Positions 35,463-44,859 of a DNA stretch of 64,000 nucleotides are shown piece by piece. This DNA comes from Thiolapillus brandeum (GTDB lineage Bacteria > Pseudomonadota > Gammaproteobacteria > Chromatiales > Chromatiaceae). How positions within the stretch are numbered: the first letter of the stretch is position 1; the number at the start of each line of letters is the position of its first letter. The notes under the pieces are model-generated. The model was not told where the DNA came from. It made no database searches and was given only the letters and a program-made list of their open reading frames with translations. The stretch is taken from positions 2,418,001-2,482,000 of the forward strand of contig NZ_AP012273.1 in NCBI RefSeq assembly GCF_000828615.1, read 5' to 3'. Both the position numbers and the translations under genes were made by a program.

Positions 35463-36431
35463 ATGCCCGTCATGGAAAGCCTTTTCAGACCGGCATGGTG
35501 GCTGCCCGGCGCCCATCTGCCCACCTTGTGGCCCAGCCTTTTCCGGCACCGCCCCCCATTACCGCAACTGATGAAGGAACGACTGGAATTGCCGGATGGG
35601 GATTTTCTGGATTTGAGCTGGAACGGCAACCCAACCGCCCCCATCGTTCTGCTGTTGCATGGACTGGAAGGCAACCTGCATTCCCACTATGCGCGCCCTT
35701 TGCTGAAGAGGCTGGCAGAAGCCGGTTATCTGGCCTGCATGCTGCACTTTCGTGGCTGTAGTGGCGAACCCAATCGCCTGCCGCGCAGCTACCACAGTGG
35801 CGACACCGCCGACCTGCAAACCGTAATCAGGCATATCCGGGACAGCCGTGGCCGCCCGGTACATGCCATCATCGGCTTTTCCCTGGGGGGCAATGTGCTG
35901 CTTAAATGGTTGGGAGAACAGGGGGCAGATGCGGGCATCACACGCGCCATGGCCGTGTCTGTACCCTTTCTCCTGGATCAGGCGGCAGACCGTCTCAACC
36001 AGGGTTTTTCCCGCGTCTATCAGAAACACCTGCTCAACAGCATGAAGCGCAAGTACCGGGAAAAATTCAGCCGCATGCCGTCACCCCTGAACATAGACCT
36101 GAATCAGATCAACAGCTTCCGGGAGTACGATGAGCAGATAACAGCGCCCCTGCATGGCTTTGCCGGGGCCGACGACTACTACCAGCGCTGCAGCTGCCGG
36201 CAGTTCATTCCCGGCATCCGTATTCCCACCCTGATTCTGCATGACCGGCACGATCCGTTCATGTGGCCACAGACGGTGCCCGGGGATCAGGAACTGCCGG
36301 AAAATGTCGTACTGGAACTCACCCGGGGCGGTGGCCACGCCGGATTCGTCTGTAATACTACACTCCCCCACGGCGCTTACTGGACAGACCGGCGCCTGCT
36401 GGAGTGGCTCGAAGAGGAGAACCCATCATGA
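35463..36431 (+). CDS. yheT: YheT-family alpha/beta hydrolase
   Basis: 322 residues. The opening FRPAWWLPGAHLPTLWPSLFR is the YheT/EMB8 signature. The nucleophile elbow is GFSLGG (Ser140), with the oxyanion loop LLLHGLEG, and the acid and base in HDRHDPF and GGGHAGF. Probably a cytoplasmic esterase or acyltransferase-like hydrolase with unknown substrate. The stop overlaps the start of the next small gene by 4 bp. Confidence 0.9.
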   Translation: MPVMESLFRPAWWLPGAHLPTLWPSLFRHRPPLPQLMKERLELPDGDFLDLSWNGNPTAPIVLLLHGLEGNLHSHYARPLLKRLAEAGYLACMLHFRGCSGEPNRLPRSYHSGDTADLQTVIRHIRDSRGRPVHAIIGFSLGGNVLLKWLGEQGADAGITRAMAVSVPFLLDQAADRLNQGFSRVYQKHLLNSMKRKYREKFSRMPSPLNIDLNQINSFREYDEQITAPLHGFAGADDYYQRCSCRQFIPGIRIPTLILHDRHDPFMWPQTVPGDQELPENVVLELTRGGGHAGFVCNTTLPHGAYWTDRRLLEWLEEENPS

Positions 36432-36589
36432 ACAAACTACTTTTGGCCGGCAATCTTGTCCTGGTTGTCCTGGGGATCATCATGATCGGCCTGGGCGCCA
36501 AAGGAGGCATACTGCCCCCGGCTATCACTGGCGTGGGCTTCATGATCATCGCCCTGATGCAACAGCTGAACAGCAGGAAAAGCGGATAA
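36428..36589 (+). CDS. Small membrane protein (53 residues)
   Basis: Starts at ATG in an ATGA overlap with yheT, with GAGGAG in front, so it is very likely translated. Two hydrophobic helices, LLLAGNLVLVVLGIIMIGLG and LPPAITGVGFMIIALMQQL, are separated by a short Lys/Gly turn. No family was recognised. It may be a small partner of YheT or a stand-alone membrane peptide. Confidence 0.7.
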   Translation: MNKLLLAGNLVLVVLGIIMIGLGAKGGILPPAITGVGFMIIALMQQLNSRKSG

Positions 36590-36616
36590 ATCCAGCCTTT
36601 CCTGCTGCCCGCAGGA

Positions 36617-38404
36617 TCAGGAAGCTTCTTCCTTTTGCGGCAGACGCAAGCGGATGGACAGCTCACGCAGTTGTGCCGGGGACACCTCCGAAGGCGCCTC
36701 CGTGAGCGGACAGGCCGCCGTCTGGGTCTTGGGAAAAGCCATGACATCGCGGATGGAAGAAGCGCCTGCCATAAGCATCACCAGCCGATCCAGGCCAAAG
36801 GCCAGACCACCATGGGGCGGGCAGCCATATTCCAGGGCATTGAGCAAAAAGCCAAACTTGTCCTCGGCTTCCTGTTCACCGATACCCAGCAGTTCCAGCA
36901 CTTTGCTCTGCACCTGGGTGCGATGAATACGCATGGAACCACCACCCACCTCGGTGCCGTTCAGCACCATGTCGTAAGCTCGGGACAGGCATTTTCCGGG
37001 ATCACTGTCCAACAGTTCCAGATCTTCTTCCCGTGGCGCGGTGAAGGGGTGATGCAGGGAGGTCCAGCGCTTGTCCTTTCCGTCCCACTCGAACATGGGA
37101 AAATCCACCACCCACAGGGGGCGCCATTCGCCTTCCATTAGCCCCAGGTCTTCGCCCAGTTTGACGCGCAAAGCGCCCAGGGCCTCGTTCACCACCGTGG
37201 CCTTGTCGGCACCGAAGAAAACCAGGTCGCCATCCTCGGCCCCGGTGCGTTCCATGATGCCATTCACCGCTTCGTCGGGCAGGAACTTGAGAATGGGTGA
37301 TTGCAGACCTTCGCGGCCCTTTGCAGTCCACTCATTGACCTTGATATAGGCCAGGCCACGGGCACCGTAGATACCAACATATTTTGTGTAGTCATCGATT
37401 TCCTTGCGACTGAGCTTGCAGCCCTGAGGCACGCGCAGGGCCGCCACCCGGCCCGCAGGATCGGATGCGGGACCGGAGAATACCTTGAAATCCACATCAC
37501 GCATGAGATCCGCTACATCCTTGAGTTCCAGGGGGCAGCGCAGATCAGGACGATCCGAGCCAAAACGATCCATGGCTTCGGCCCAGGTCATGCGTGGAAA
37601 AGGATCCGGCAGATCGACATCCAGGGCTCCCTTGAACACGCCACGGATCATGTCTTCCATATGCTGCATGATCTGCTCTTCATTCATGAAGGACATTTCC
37701 ACGTCCAACTGGGTGAATTCCGGCTGACGATCGGCACGCAGATCCTCGTCACGGAAGCAACGCACGATCTGGTAGTAACGATCCATGCCGGACATCATCA
37801 GCAACTGTTTGAACAACTGGGGGGACTGGGGCAGCGCGAAGAACTTGCCCGCATGGGTGCGGCTGGGCACCAGATAATCCCGGGCGCCTTCCGGCGTGGC
37901 CTTGGTGAGCATGGGGGTTTCCATGTCCATGAAACCGTTGTTGTCCAGGTATTCACGCAACAGACGGGTGACATGGGAACGCAATTGCATGCGTTCGAGC
38001 ATTTCCGGGCGGCGCAGATCAATGTAACGGTAGCGCAGACGCAGTTCTTCGGAAACATCATCGTCATCCAGGACAAACGGCGGCGTCCTGGCGGCATTGA
38101 GAATTTCCAGCTCCTTGCCCAATACCTCGATTTCACCTGTGGAAATCTCCGGATTCACCGTGCCTTCGGGGCGGCGGCGTACCCGGCCCTTGACGCGCAA
38201 CACATACTCGGTGCGCACTTTTTCCGCCGTAGCGAACACGTCTTCCACATCCGGATCGTAAACCACCTGAACCAGTCCCGTACGGTCACGCAGATCGATG
38301 AAGATCACGCCCCCATGATCACGGCGGCGGTTTACCCAGCCACAAAGTTCCACTGTCTCATCGACCTGATCCAGGCCGGGTTCACCACAATAATGACTAC
38401 GCAT
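36617..38404 (-). CDS. aspS: Aspartyl-tRNA synthetase
   Basis: 595 residues from the ATG at 38402-38404 ([10 protein letters not shown]). The bacterial AspRS layout is seen: an N-terminal anticodon-binding OB fold ([20 protein letters not shown]), class II motif 2 ([24 protein letters not shown]), a GAD insertion domain and motif 3 ([13 protein letters not shown]). It charges tRNA-Asp. The His in the RRDHGG loop is the residue seen in nondiscriminating enzymes such as that of Pseudomonas, which also charge tRNA-Asn; this is inference. It is read after the FmdB gene across a hairpin. Confidence 0.97.
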   Translation of the reverse strand: MRSHYCGEPGLDQVDETVELCGWVNRRRDHGGVIFIDLRDRTGLVQVVYDPDVEDVFATAEKVRTEYVLRVKGRVRRRPEGTVNPEISTGEIEVLGKELEILNAARTPPFVLDDDDVSEELRLRYRYIDLRRPEMLERMQLRSHVTRLLREYLDNNGFMDMETPMLTKATPEGARDYLVPSRTHAGKFFALPQSPQLFKQLLMMSGMDRYYQIVRCFRDEDLRADRQPEFTQLDVEMSFMNEEQIMQHMEDMIRGVFKGALDVDLPDPFPRMTWAEAMDRFGSDRPDLRCPLELKDVADLMRDVDFKVFSGPASDPAGRVAALRVPQGCKLSRKEIDDYTKYVGIYGARGLAYIKVNEWTAKGREGLQSPILKFLPDEAVNGIMERTGAEDGDLVFFGADKATVVNEALGALRVKLGEDLGLMEGEWRPLWVVDFPMFEWDGKDKRWTSLHHPFTAPREEDLELLDSDPGKCLSRAYDMVLNGTEVGGGSMRIHRTQVQSKVLELLGIGEQEAEDKFGFLLNALEYGCPPHGGLAFGLDRLVMLMAGASSIRDVMAFPKTQTAACPLTEAPSEVSPAQLRELSIRLRLPQKEEAS

Positions 38405-38461
38405 CGAATTCAAATCCCAGAATGTATTGCAATTGGTTTCATTGTTCCGGCTCCCGAAAGA

Positions 38462-38486
38462 AACACCCCGGAAAACCGGGGTGTCT
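38462..38486. terminator. Hairpin between fmdB-like gene and aspS
   Basis: ACACCCCGG-AAAA-CCGGGGTGT, a perfect 9-bp stem. On the minus strand the tail reads TTCTTT, so it is a moderate terminator for the FmdB gene 15 bp upstream of it. Confidence 0.7.
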
Positions 38487-38500
38487 GTTCAGCCGGGTGT

Positions 38501-38770
38501 TCAGTGGCAACCGCAACTGCCACCGCCACATCCGCCGCCGCCCGAGGAGGACTTGTCCTTACCCGAATCAGCCACGTTTTTCTTCTTGCCGGACTTGAAG
38601 TCCGTCTCATACCAGCCTCCGCCCTTGAGGCGGAACCCGGATGCTGAAATGAGCTTTTGCAACTCGGGTTTGCCGCACTTGGGGCAATCCTTGAGTGGCT
38701 CATCACTCATTTTCTGCATGACTTCCAACTCGTGGTCGCAAGCCTTGCATCGATATTCATAGAAAGGCAT
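38501..38770 (-). CDS. FmdB-family zinc ribbon protein
   Basis: 89 residues from the ATG at 38768-38770. The zinc ribbon is MPFYEYRCKACDHELEVMQKM followed by CPKCGKPELQKLIS, i.e. two CxxC pairs. The C-terminus GGGGCGGGSCGCH is Gly/Cys/His-rich and could bind a second metal. FmdB-type proteins are small regulators of uncertain role and often precede aspS, as here. Confidence 0.9.
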   Translation of the reverse strand: MPFYEYRCKACDHELEVMQKMSDEPLKDCPKCGKPELQKLISASGFRLKGGGWYETDFKSGKKKNVADSGKDKSSSGGGGCGGGSCGCH

Positions 38771-38842
38771 ATGGCAACCTCCATACTTTTCGTTGAGAGT
38801 AAACCGGGTAATTTTACCACGAAGGAAGAAAAATGGGATGGC

Positions 38843-38871
38843 AAAAAAATCCACGCCATCAATTTGGCGTG
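38843..38871 (-). terminator. Terminator after the 92-residue protein gene
   Basis: On the minus strand CACGCC-N8-GGCGTG followed by GATTTTTTT. It lies 67 bp past the stop of the upstream gene and separates that gene from the FmdB-aspS unit. Confidence 0.75.
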
Positions 38872-38937
38872 AAGCCATATGCCTGAGCCTGGTACCAAAA
38901 ACATGCGGGAATGCCGGGCAAACTGCGCCCTTTTCAG

Positions 38938-39216
38938 TCACTCCCTTACAAAGAAGGAGGAATCATCCGCCTCATCCACATCCATGTCGTGGATTTTTTC
39001 CAGGGCCGAGCGCAGATTGCGCAGTTCCTGCTCCCCCATGCCAAAACGCACATAATATTCCGCCTTCTTGCGCAGGTCTTCGAGAATCTTGTTGCGTTCC
39101 TGCAGGTAGAGCAGCACATAGCCCAGCTTGTACTGATCCTTGCCTTTTTCCCTCAAGGCTTCGGCCAATTGCAATGCCTGCTCCATCTCCTCGCGGCTTG
39201 GTTTTCTCATGGACAT
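38938..39216 (-). CDS. Small conserved helical protein of unknown function
   Basis: 92 residues from the ATG at 39214-39216 (another ATG lies two codons later). It is nearly all helix and highly charged: REEMEQALQLAEALREKGKD, a heptad-like GYVLLYLQERNKILEDLRKK, then RFGMGEQELRNLRSALEKI and an acidic end. It looks like a cytoplasmic protein related to small proteins of other sulfur-oxidising gammaproteobacteria, by recollection only. It has its own terminator and stands alone. No function can be assigned. Confidence 0.75.
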   Translation of the reverse strand: MSMRKPSREEMEQALQLAEALREKGKDQYKLGYVLLYLQERNKILEDLRKKAEYYVRFGMGEQELRNLRSALEKIHDMDVDEADDSSFFVRE

Positions 39217-39304
39217 CTTCCACGCTCCCTGGCGCCTTTGGAGGCACACTACTGTTTCACTATGTAGAATATAGACCATTCCGCTTTTTGGTTACAGTTG
39301 CCCC

Positions 39305-40162
39305 ATGAGTAAACCATCCCCCCAGCGCTGTATTCTTGTTACCGGCTGCTCCAGCGGCATTGGCCATCACGCGGCCCATGGACTCAAGACCCGGGGCTAC
39401 CGGGTCTTCGCCAGCGCCCGCAGGGCCGCAGATGTACAACGCCTGGCAGAAGAGGGGCTGGAATCCCTGCAACTGGATCTCGATGATGAATCCAGCATCA
39501 GCGCCGCTGTGGAGCAGGTTCTGTCCGCCACGGGCGGCGAGCTTCATGCGCTTTTCAATAACGGCGCTTACGGGCAGCCCGGCGCCGTGGAAGACCTGGA
39601 CAGGGCCACCTTGCGCGCCCAACTGGAAACCAACCTGTTGGGATGGCATGACCTGACCCGCCGCATCATTCCGGTCATGCGCAAACAGGGCCATGGACGC
39701 ATCATCCAGAACAGCTCCGTGCTCGGCTTCGCCGCAATGCCGTATCGCGGTGCCTACAACTGCTCCAAGTTCGCTCTGGAAGGCCTCACGGACACTTTGC
39801 GGCTGGAGCTGGCGGGAACCGGCATCCATGTATCCCTCATTGAACCCGGCCCCATCCGCAGTCGTTTCCGGGAAAACGCCTTCACCCGCTTCCAGGCGAA
39901 CATCGACATGGAGCACAGTCCACACAGGGATCGCTACCAGGGCATGATAGAAAGATTGAAAAAGGAGGGAGATGCCGCCCCCTTTACCCTGGGACCGGAA
40001 GCGGTCATGGAAAAGCTGATTCATGCTCTGGAAAGCCGACACCCAAGGCCTCGCTACTACGTGACCTTTCCCACCTACCTGTTTGGTTATCTCAAGCGGG
40101 TATTGTCCAGCCGAATGCAGGACAGGCTGATGCGCTGGGCTTCTGGAGAAGGGAGGCATTGA
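39305..40162 (+). CDS. Short-chain dehydrogenase/reductase
   Basis: 285 residues. NAD(P) motif TGCSSGIGHHAA (13-24), NNGAYG (85-90), catalytic Ser near 138 and Tyr151-x3-Lys155 (YNCSKF). Arg39-Arg40 after the second strand (FASARR) suggests preference for NADP. The C-terminal extension ends in YLFGYLKRVLSSRMQDRLMRWA, typical of membrane-associated SDRs acting on lipid-like substrates. The substrate is not known. It converges with gshA across repeats. Confidence 0.88.
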   Translation: MSKPSPQRCILVTGCSSGIGHHAAHGLKTRGYRVFASARRAADVQRLAEEGLESLQLDLDDESSISAAVEQVLSATGGELHALFNNGAYGQPGAVEDLDRATLRAQLETNLLGWHDLTRRIIPVMRKQGHGRIIQNSSVLGFAAMPYRGAYNCSKFALEGLTDTLRLELAGTGIHVSLIEPGPIRSRFRENAFTRFQANIDMEHSPHRDRYQGMIERLKKEGDAAPFTLGPEAVMEKLIHALESRHPRPRYYVTFPTYLFGYLKRVLSSRMQDRLMRWASGEGRH

Positions 40163-40171
40163 GGCAGAAAT

Positions 40172-40202
40172 GGTGCAATTCGCGGTGCTCATTGCACCCT
40201 AC
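40172..40202. repeat. Dispersed repeat unit A, copy 2
   Basis: Starts GGTGCAATTCGCGGTG, ends ATTGCACCCTAC; the outer 8 bases pair perfectly. It is nearly identical to 4285-4315. It lies 10 bp past the SDR stop codon. Confidence 0.7.
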
Positions 40203-40223
40203 GCTCAATGAATGTATGCCGAA

Positions 40224-40250
40224 GGGTGTGTTGAGCCAGCGAAACGTACC
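40224..40250. repeat. Dispersed repeat unit B, copy 2
   Basis: GGGTGTGTTGAGCCAGCG then AAACGTACC, the counterpart of 4235-4261. Units A and B occur in opposite order at the two loci, so they are probably separate mobile or palindromic units rather than one long repeat. Confidence 0.6.
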
Positions 40251-40275
40251 ACGGGCGTCCATGAATTTGGCGGAT

Positions 40276-41862
40276 TCATATCTGCCCGGCGAAGTAGCGC
40301 TCCAGGTAGGCATCGAAGCTTCCACCCGAAGCCTGTTCCAGTTCGAGTTGCCTCGCCATGGATTGTTCCGCCAAATCCTGCAGCTGCTGCTCGAACACCG
40401 GATCGATCTGCCGGGATGCGAAATAGCGCCACTGCTCCCGGGACAGGCGCCGGGCAAACTGGTAGAAGCCTTCACCATTCTCCCGCATTTCATCCAGCAT
40501 CCGGCCGGAAGGGGTAAGGGCAGCATCGTCCAGTTTTTGCTGCTGCTCATTCAGGGAAGCTTCGTACTTGCCGTCACTGCCCTGCTCCCCCAGCAGCTCC
40601 GCCAGGGGTTCCATGGCTTGCAGCAATTCCCTGGCCCAGTCGCGAAACAGCACCGCCCGGCCGCCACGCTGTAGTTTCAACAGGGGATCCCTGCCCTGGT
40701 GAGCCACCCAGATAAGGTTGCGGTCGATCTCCTTGCGTTCGACACAGCTGATTGCCGGGCTTTCCCGCAGCAGACAGTACAGCATGAATACATGCAGAAA
40801 ACGCAATTGGGTTTCATCCACGCCCAGGGGATGATAGGCATTCACGTCCAAAGAACGCAGCTCCACATACTCGATACCCCGTTCCTGGAGGGCATGGGCA
40901 GGTGTCTCCATATCGGCACAAATCTGTTTGGGGCGCACAGAGCTGTAGTATTCGTTCTCGATCTGCAACTGATTGGCATTGAGCTGACGATACTCACCAT
41001 CGACTTTTACGCCGATAGCCTCCCACACCGGACAAGGCGTACACGTAGCCCGGGCCAGGCTGGAAACATAGCTGGACAGGTCATCATAGCTGGCCTTGAT
41101 GCCCATACCCTCTTCCTTACGGTTCTGATAACCGATATCGCCCATCCTCAGGGAAGTGGCATAGGGCTCATAATAGGTAGTGTCATCGAACACCAGCAGA
41201 TCCGGCTCCTTGTCAGTAAAGAAGGATTTGCATACCGCTGGTGAAGCACCAAAGAGATAGGGAATCAGCCAACCATAGCGTTGCAGGTTACGCACCATGC
41301 CCATGTAGTGGCGATCCCGGAACTGTCCCGGATCACCATTTTCTCCAAGCAGATTCTGGTACATGGGCCAGAAACTCTCATCCAGGGAAAAGTTATAGTG
41401 CACCCCGGCAATCACCTGCATGGTGCGCCCATAGCGGTTGCCCAGGCCCACCCTGTAGACATACTTCATCATCCCGGGATTGGAACTGCCATAAGTGGCG
41501 ATGGGGATGGCATCGCCTCCTGCAAGAATACAAGGCATACTGGTCGCCCAGAGAAACTCCTGCTCCAGTTTGCCATGCACATACAGGTGCAGCTCCTCGA
41601 GACAGTCCAGAGCCTGGGTAAAATCTTCGAAGGGCGGCGTCACCAGCTCCAACAAGGCTTCGGAGTAATCCGTGGTGATATGGGGATGGGTAAGAGCCGC
41701 CCCCAAGGCAGCCGGGTGGGGTGTGAGGGCAATGCCACCGCTTTCCGCCACGCGCAGGCTTTCCTTTTCCAGGCCGAACCGGCCACGCGCCAGCAGCCCC
41801 GGATCACCTTCCGTGCTCAAACGATGCAGCACTTCGGTCAACAGGGATGAACCTGTAGGCAT
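40276..41862 (-). CDS. gshA: Glutamate-cysteine ligase (type 1)
   Basis: 528 residues, the size of enterobacterial GshA. It contains GRFGLEKESLRV at the N-terminus, TTDYSEALLELVTPP, MQVIAGVHYNFSLDESFW and RYGWLIPYLFGASPAVCKSFF. It makes gamma-glutamylcysteine, the first step to glutathione. It lies 9 bp downstream of prc, at the end of the mazG-nudix-prc-gshA operon. gshB is not in this window. Confidence 0.96.
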   Translation of the reverse strand: MPTGSSLLTEVLHRLSTEGDPGLLARGRFGLEKESLRVAESGGIALTPHPAALGAALTHPHITTDYSEALLELVTPPFEDFTQALDCLEELHLYVHGKLEQEFLWATSMPCILAGGDAIPIATYGSSNPGMMKYVYRVGLGNRYGRTMQVIAGVHYNFSLDESFWPMYQNLLGENGDPGQFRDRHYMGMVRNLQRYGWLIPYLFGASPAVCKSFFTDKEPDLLVFDDTTYYEPYATSLRMGDIGYQNRKEEGMGIKASYDDLSSYVSSLARATCTPCPVWEAIGVKVDGEYRQLNANQLQIENEYYSSVRPKQICADMETPAHALQERGIEYVELRSLDVNAYHPLGVDETQLRFLHVFMLYCLLRESPAISCVERKEIDRNLIWVAHQGRDPLLKLQRGGRAVLFRDWARELLQAMEPLAELLGEQGSDGKYEASLNEQQQKLDDAALTPSGRMLDEMRENGEGFYQFARRLSREQWRYFASRQIDPVFEQQLQDLAEQSMARQLELEQASGGSFDAYLERYFAGQI

Positions 41863-41871
41863 GAGCGGCGG

Positions 41872-43959
41872 CTAGTCCGCCTGGGCCGTCACGGGTTGTT
41901 GCTGACGAATATAGTCGGCCAGAATGTGCGCGGCCTCTTCCTGCATGATGCGGTTGATGCCTTCCGGGTCATCTTCCTTTTCCGCGAATTCATCCTCATC
42001 ATCGTCGTCCAGCTTGGAGAGAGGCGGAAGTCCCCGCAGGGCACGCAGTTTGTTGTGGCGCTCCAAGGCACGCTGCTCCCTCTCATCCCATTCCTTCTTG
42101 CGCTCGGCTTCCACCAGGGAGACCTCCTTGCGGGCCTCCATCCTGTTGATCTCCTGATTCTGTTCCACGAGGAAATTGAAGCCGGGATCCTTGGCCACAC
42201 GAACCTCATGCTTGTGTTGCAACATGGCCAACTGCGGCGCCTTGCTCACGGGATGATACTCGGCTGGCTTGATGCTGGCCCAGGGCAGCGCATTGTCCAG
42301 GGAGCTTTCACCATGTTTGCCGGAACCTTCTGCGGTAGGAAACTGCACATCGGGTATCACACCCTTGTGTTGAGTGCTGCCCCCACGCACCCGGAAGAAC
42401 TGGGCAATGGTCAGGCGCAGACGTCCCAGATCCTGCTTGTGCCGGGAGAACTGCCCCAGGTCCACCAGACTTTGCACCGTACCCTTGCCGAAAGTGGGTT
42501 CGCCAATGATCAGGCCACGGCCATAATCCTGTATGGCTGCGGCGAATATCTCGGAAGCGGAAGCGCTGTTGCGGTTCACCAGCACAGCGAGAGGACCGGT
42601 ATAGGCTTCCTCGGGGTCGCTGTCGCGTTCCACATCAATATGGCCCTGGCTGTCTTTTACCTGCACCACGGGACCATGAGGAATGAACAGCCCGGTGAGT
42701 TCAGTAGCTTCAGTGAGGGAACCACCGCCATTGTTGCGCAGATCAACGATGATACCGTCCACATGGTCCTTCACCAGTTTATCGATAAGCTTGCGCACAT
42801 CCCGCGTAGTACTGCGAAAATCCTTTTCTCCGGCTGCCTGGCCGCGGAAATCCCGATAGAAGGCTGGCAGATCGATAACGCCAAAGCGCATGCCATCGGC
42901 CTCGATGATACTGGACTTTGCCGCCTGATCTTCCAACTTGATCTTGTCCCGCTGAATCACCACGGTCTTCACCGGCGCGCTCGCCCCAGCCGCCTTGGGC
43001 AATACGTTGAGGCGAACCAGAGTGTCTTTTTTTCCGCGGATCTTTTCCACCACATCCTGCAGGGGCCAGCCGATAATATCCTCGACTTCGCCCTTCTCTC
43101 CCTGGCCTACACCGACGATCTTGTCCCCGGCATGCAACTGCCCGCTCTTGTCTGCCGGACCACCAGGAACCACTTTCTGAATGACGGTGTATTCATCGTC
43201 GCTACGCAGCACGGCGCCTATGCCCTGCAGGGACAGGCGCATGGAGATATCGAAATTTTCCGAGCGCTCCGGCGACATGTAGCTGGTATGAGGCTCGATG
43301 CTCAGGGCATAGGCATTGACAAAGGTCTGGAATGCGCTGCCTGCGTCGAGCTGATGAACCCGCCTGCGCATGGTGGTGTAGCGTTTCTCAAGGGTTTCCC
43401 GGATCTTCTTGTCGTCTTTGCCCGCCAGACGCAGTCCAAGTATGTCGTTCTTGACCCGCTTGCGCCACTGGTCTTCGATCTGCGTCTCGTTTTTCGCCCA
43501 GGGAGCATCCTCCCGGTCGAACCGGTAGGTCTCTTTGCGGGTGAAATCGAACTTGTTTTCCTTGAGCAGTTTCAGGGCCAGATCCACCCGTTGATCCACC
43601 CGCTGGCGGAACCTGCGGAAGATCTCGAAAGCCGGCTCCAGGCGCCCGCTGGAAATGGCATCATCCAGTTCGTGGCGATAGTGGGAAAAACCATCGATAT
43701 CCGCCTGGGTGAAGAAACTCTTGTTGGGATCCAAAGCTTCCAGATATCGGTTCAGGATCTTTTCCGACAGCTTGTCATCAAGAGGCACCTTGCGGTAGTG
43801 GTAGCGTTCCAGCACCCGGTTGAGGATCAGGGCCGTCTGCCGCTGGGAATTGTCGGGAATCAGGGATTCCTGGGGTACCTCCTTGACCACGGCCAGGGCA
43901 GTGGCGCTGAAGACCAGCAGGTACAGGGCATTGATGCCAAGGATCAGTGTTTTCTTCAT
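41872..43959 (-). CDS. prc: Tail-specific periplasmic protease (Prc/Tsp)
   Basis: 695 residues with a signal peptide (ending near ATALA). A PDZ domain (about 240-325, LQGIGAVLRSDDEYTVIQKV) and a C-terminal peptidase domain follow. The Ser/Lys dyad is Ser467 in NRNSASASEIFAAA and Lys492 in GEPTFGKGTVQ, with the 25-residue spacing of E. coli Tsp. DUF3340 makes up the helical C-terminus, which is very rich in charged residues (LDDDDEDEFAEKED). It cuts proteins with hydrophobic C-termini and trims peptidoglycan enzymes. It directly follows the nudix gene (1 base between coding ends). Confidence 0.95.
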   Translation of the reverse strand: MKKTLILGINALYLLVFSATALAVVKEVPQESLIPDNSQRQTALILNRVLERYHYRKVPLDDKLSEKILNRYLEALDPNKSFFTQADIDGFSHYRHELDDAISSGRLEPAFEIFRRFRQRVDQRVDLALKLLKENKFDFTRKETYRFDREDAPWAKNETQIEDQWRKRVKNDILGLRLAGKDDKKIRETLEKRYTTMRRRVHQLDAGSAFQTFVNAYALSIEPHTSYMSPERSENFDISMRLSLQGIGAVLRSDDEYTVIQKVVPGGPADKSGQLHAGDKIVGVGQGEKGEVEDIIGWPLQDVVEKIRGKKDTLVRLNVLPKAAGASAPVKTVVIQRDKIKLEDQAAKSSIIEADGMRFGVIDLPAFYRDFRGQAAGEKDFRSTTRDVRKLIDKLVKDHVDGIIVDLRNNGGGSLTEATELTGLFIPHGPVVQVKDSQGHIDVERDSDPEEAYTGPLAVLVNRNSASASEIFAAAIQDYGRGLIIGEPTFGKGTVQSLVDLGQFSRHKQDLGRLRLTIAQFFRVRGGSTQHKGVIPDVQFPTAEGSGKHGESSLDNALPWASIKPAEYHPVSKAPQLAMLQHKHEVRVAKDPGFNFLVEQNQEINRMEARKEVSLVEAERKKEWDEREQRALERHNKLRALRGLPPLSKLDDDDEDEFAEKEDDPEGINRIMQEEAAHILADYIRQQQPVTAQAD

Positions 43960-44859
43960 CTATGTTTCCGTATATTGTTTCCGGACGCTGAGGCCGGCAT
44001 CCATGGGACGCCGCAACCCCGTTGCCAAATCCAGGTACTCTTCATGTTCCGGGGCCAGGTAACCATGGCGCAACAGGAAATCCATGATCACCAGATTGCA
44101 GTTCAGTTTGAACTCATCGGTATCTCTCACCAGACGGGCAACCTCTTCAAGGGGCAACAGGCTGAAAGACTCCACCTCGCCGTCGGTGTTTTGAGGCTCA
44201 AAGTCCGGAGAAAGTTCCATATCATAACAATACAGCACATCCGGGCGATAACCACGTTCTGCTATCCGATTATAGCTCACCAGGCCTACAGGTACGGCAC
44301 GGCGGGCCTGTTGCGGGGTCATCCCCGCTTCCTCGGCGCATTCCTTGACCAGGTTTTCCTCCGGACTTATACCCCAGGGAAGTCCACCTGCCACCATATT
44401 GTCCAGACAACCGGGAAAGATCAGCCGATCCCTGGCCCGGCGCCCCAACCACATATGAATGCCATCATCTTTTCGCACGTAGCCATTCAGATGCTGACCA
44501 AAGGCCCGCACGCCAAAATAAGCGGCTGCCGACCGGTCCATGACACACAAGGCAGCTTCCCGGCCCGCCGGGGTAACCGGGTAAGGTTCTCCCATGGGCG
44601 GAGTGATCCAATCCTTTTCCGCCAGCCAGGCAACCACATCTTCCAGAGCCTCGCTGCGCGCTGCAAAACTCTTCAAGTCTGTGCGCAGGCAGATGGCAGC
44701 ATGATCGATCTCGAATACATCGGGCCTGTGGGCCAGTTTTTCAACCAGCGCAGGACGCAGCCATCCTACCACCTGGTTTTCGACATACCAGGGAACAAAC
44801 CGCTCTTTGACAGGGGGATTGCAGGCCAGTACATGCCGCAGATAACCGGTTTCGTTCAT
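43960..44859 (-). CDS. DUF4743 NUDIX hydrolase
   Basis: 299 residues. The N-terminal DUF4743 (about 1-115) contains FVPWYVENQVVGWLRPALVEKL. The NUDIX domain follows (about 120-270) with ARRARDRLIFPG-type loop and the box GGLPWGISPEENLVKECAEEAGM (158-180); the first Glu of the classical box is replaced by Ile, but the catalytic KECAEEAG part is intact. The family resembles the thiamine-pyrophosphokinase-associated NUDIX proteins of fungi. Probably a pyrophosphohydrolase, substrate unknown. It overlaps mazG by 4 bp. Confidence 0.9.
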   Translation of the reverse strand: MNETGYLRHVLACNPPVKERFVPWYVENQVVGWLRPALVEKLAHRPDVFEIDHAAICLRTDLKSFAARSEALEDVVAWLAEKDWITPPMGEPYPVTPAGREAALCVMDRSAAAYFGVRAFGQHLNGYVRKDDGIHMWLGRRARDRLIFPGCLDNMVAGGLPWGISPEENLVKECAEEAGMTPQQARRAVPVGLVSYNRIAERGYRPDVLYCYDMELSPDFEPQNTDGEVESFSLLPLEEVARLVRDTDEFKLNCNLVIMDFLLRHGYLAPEHEEYLDLATGLRRPMDAGLSVRKQYTET

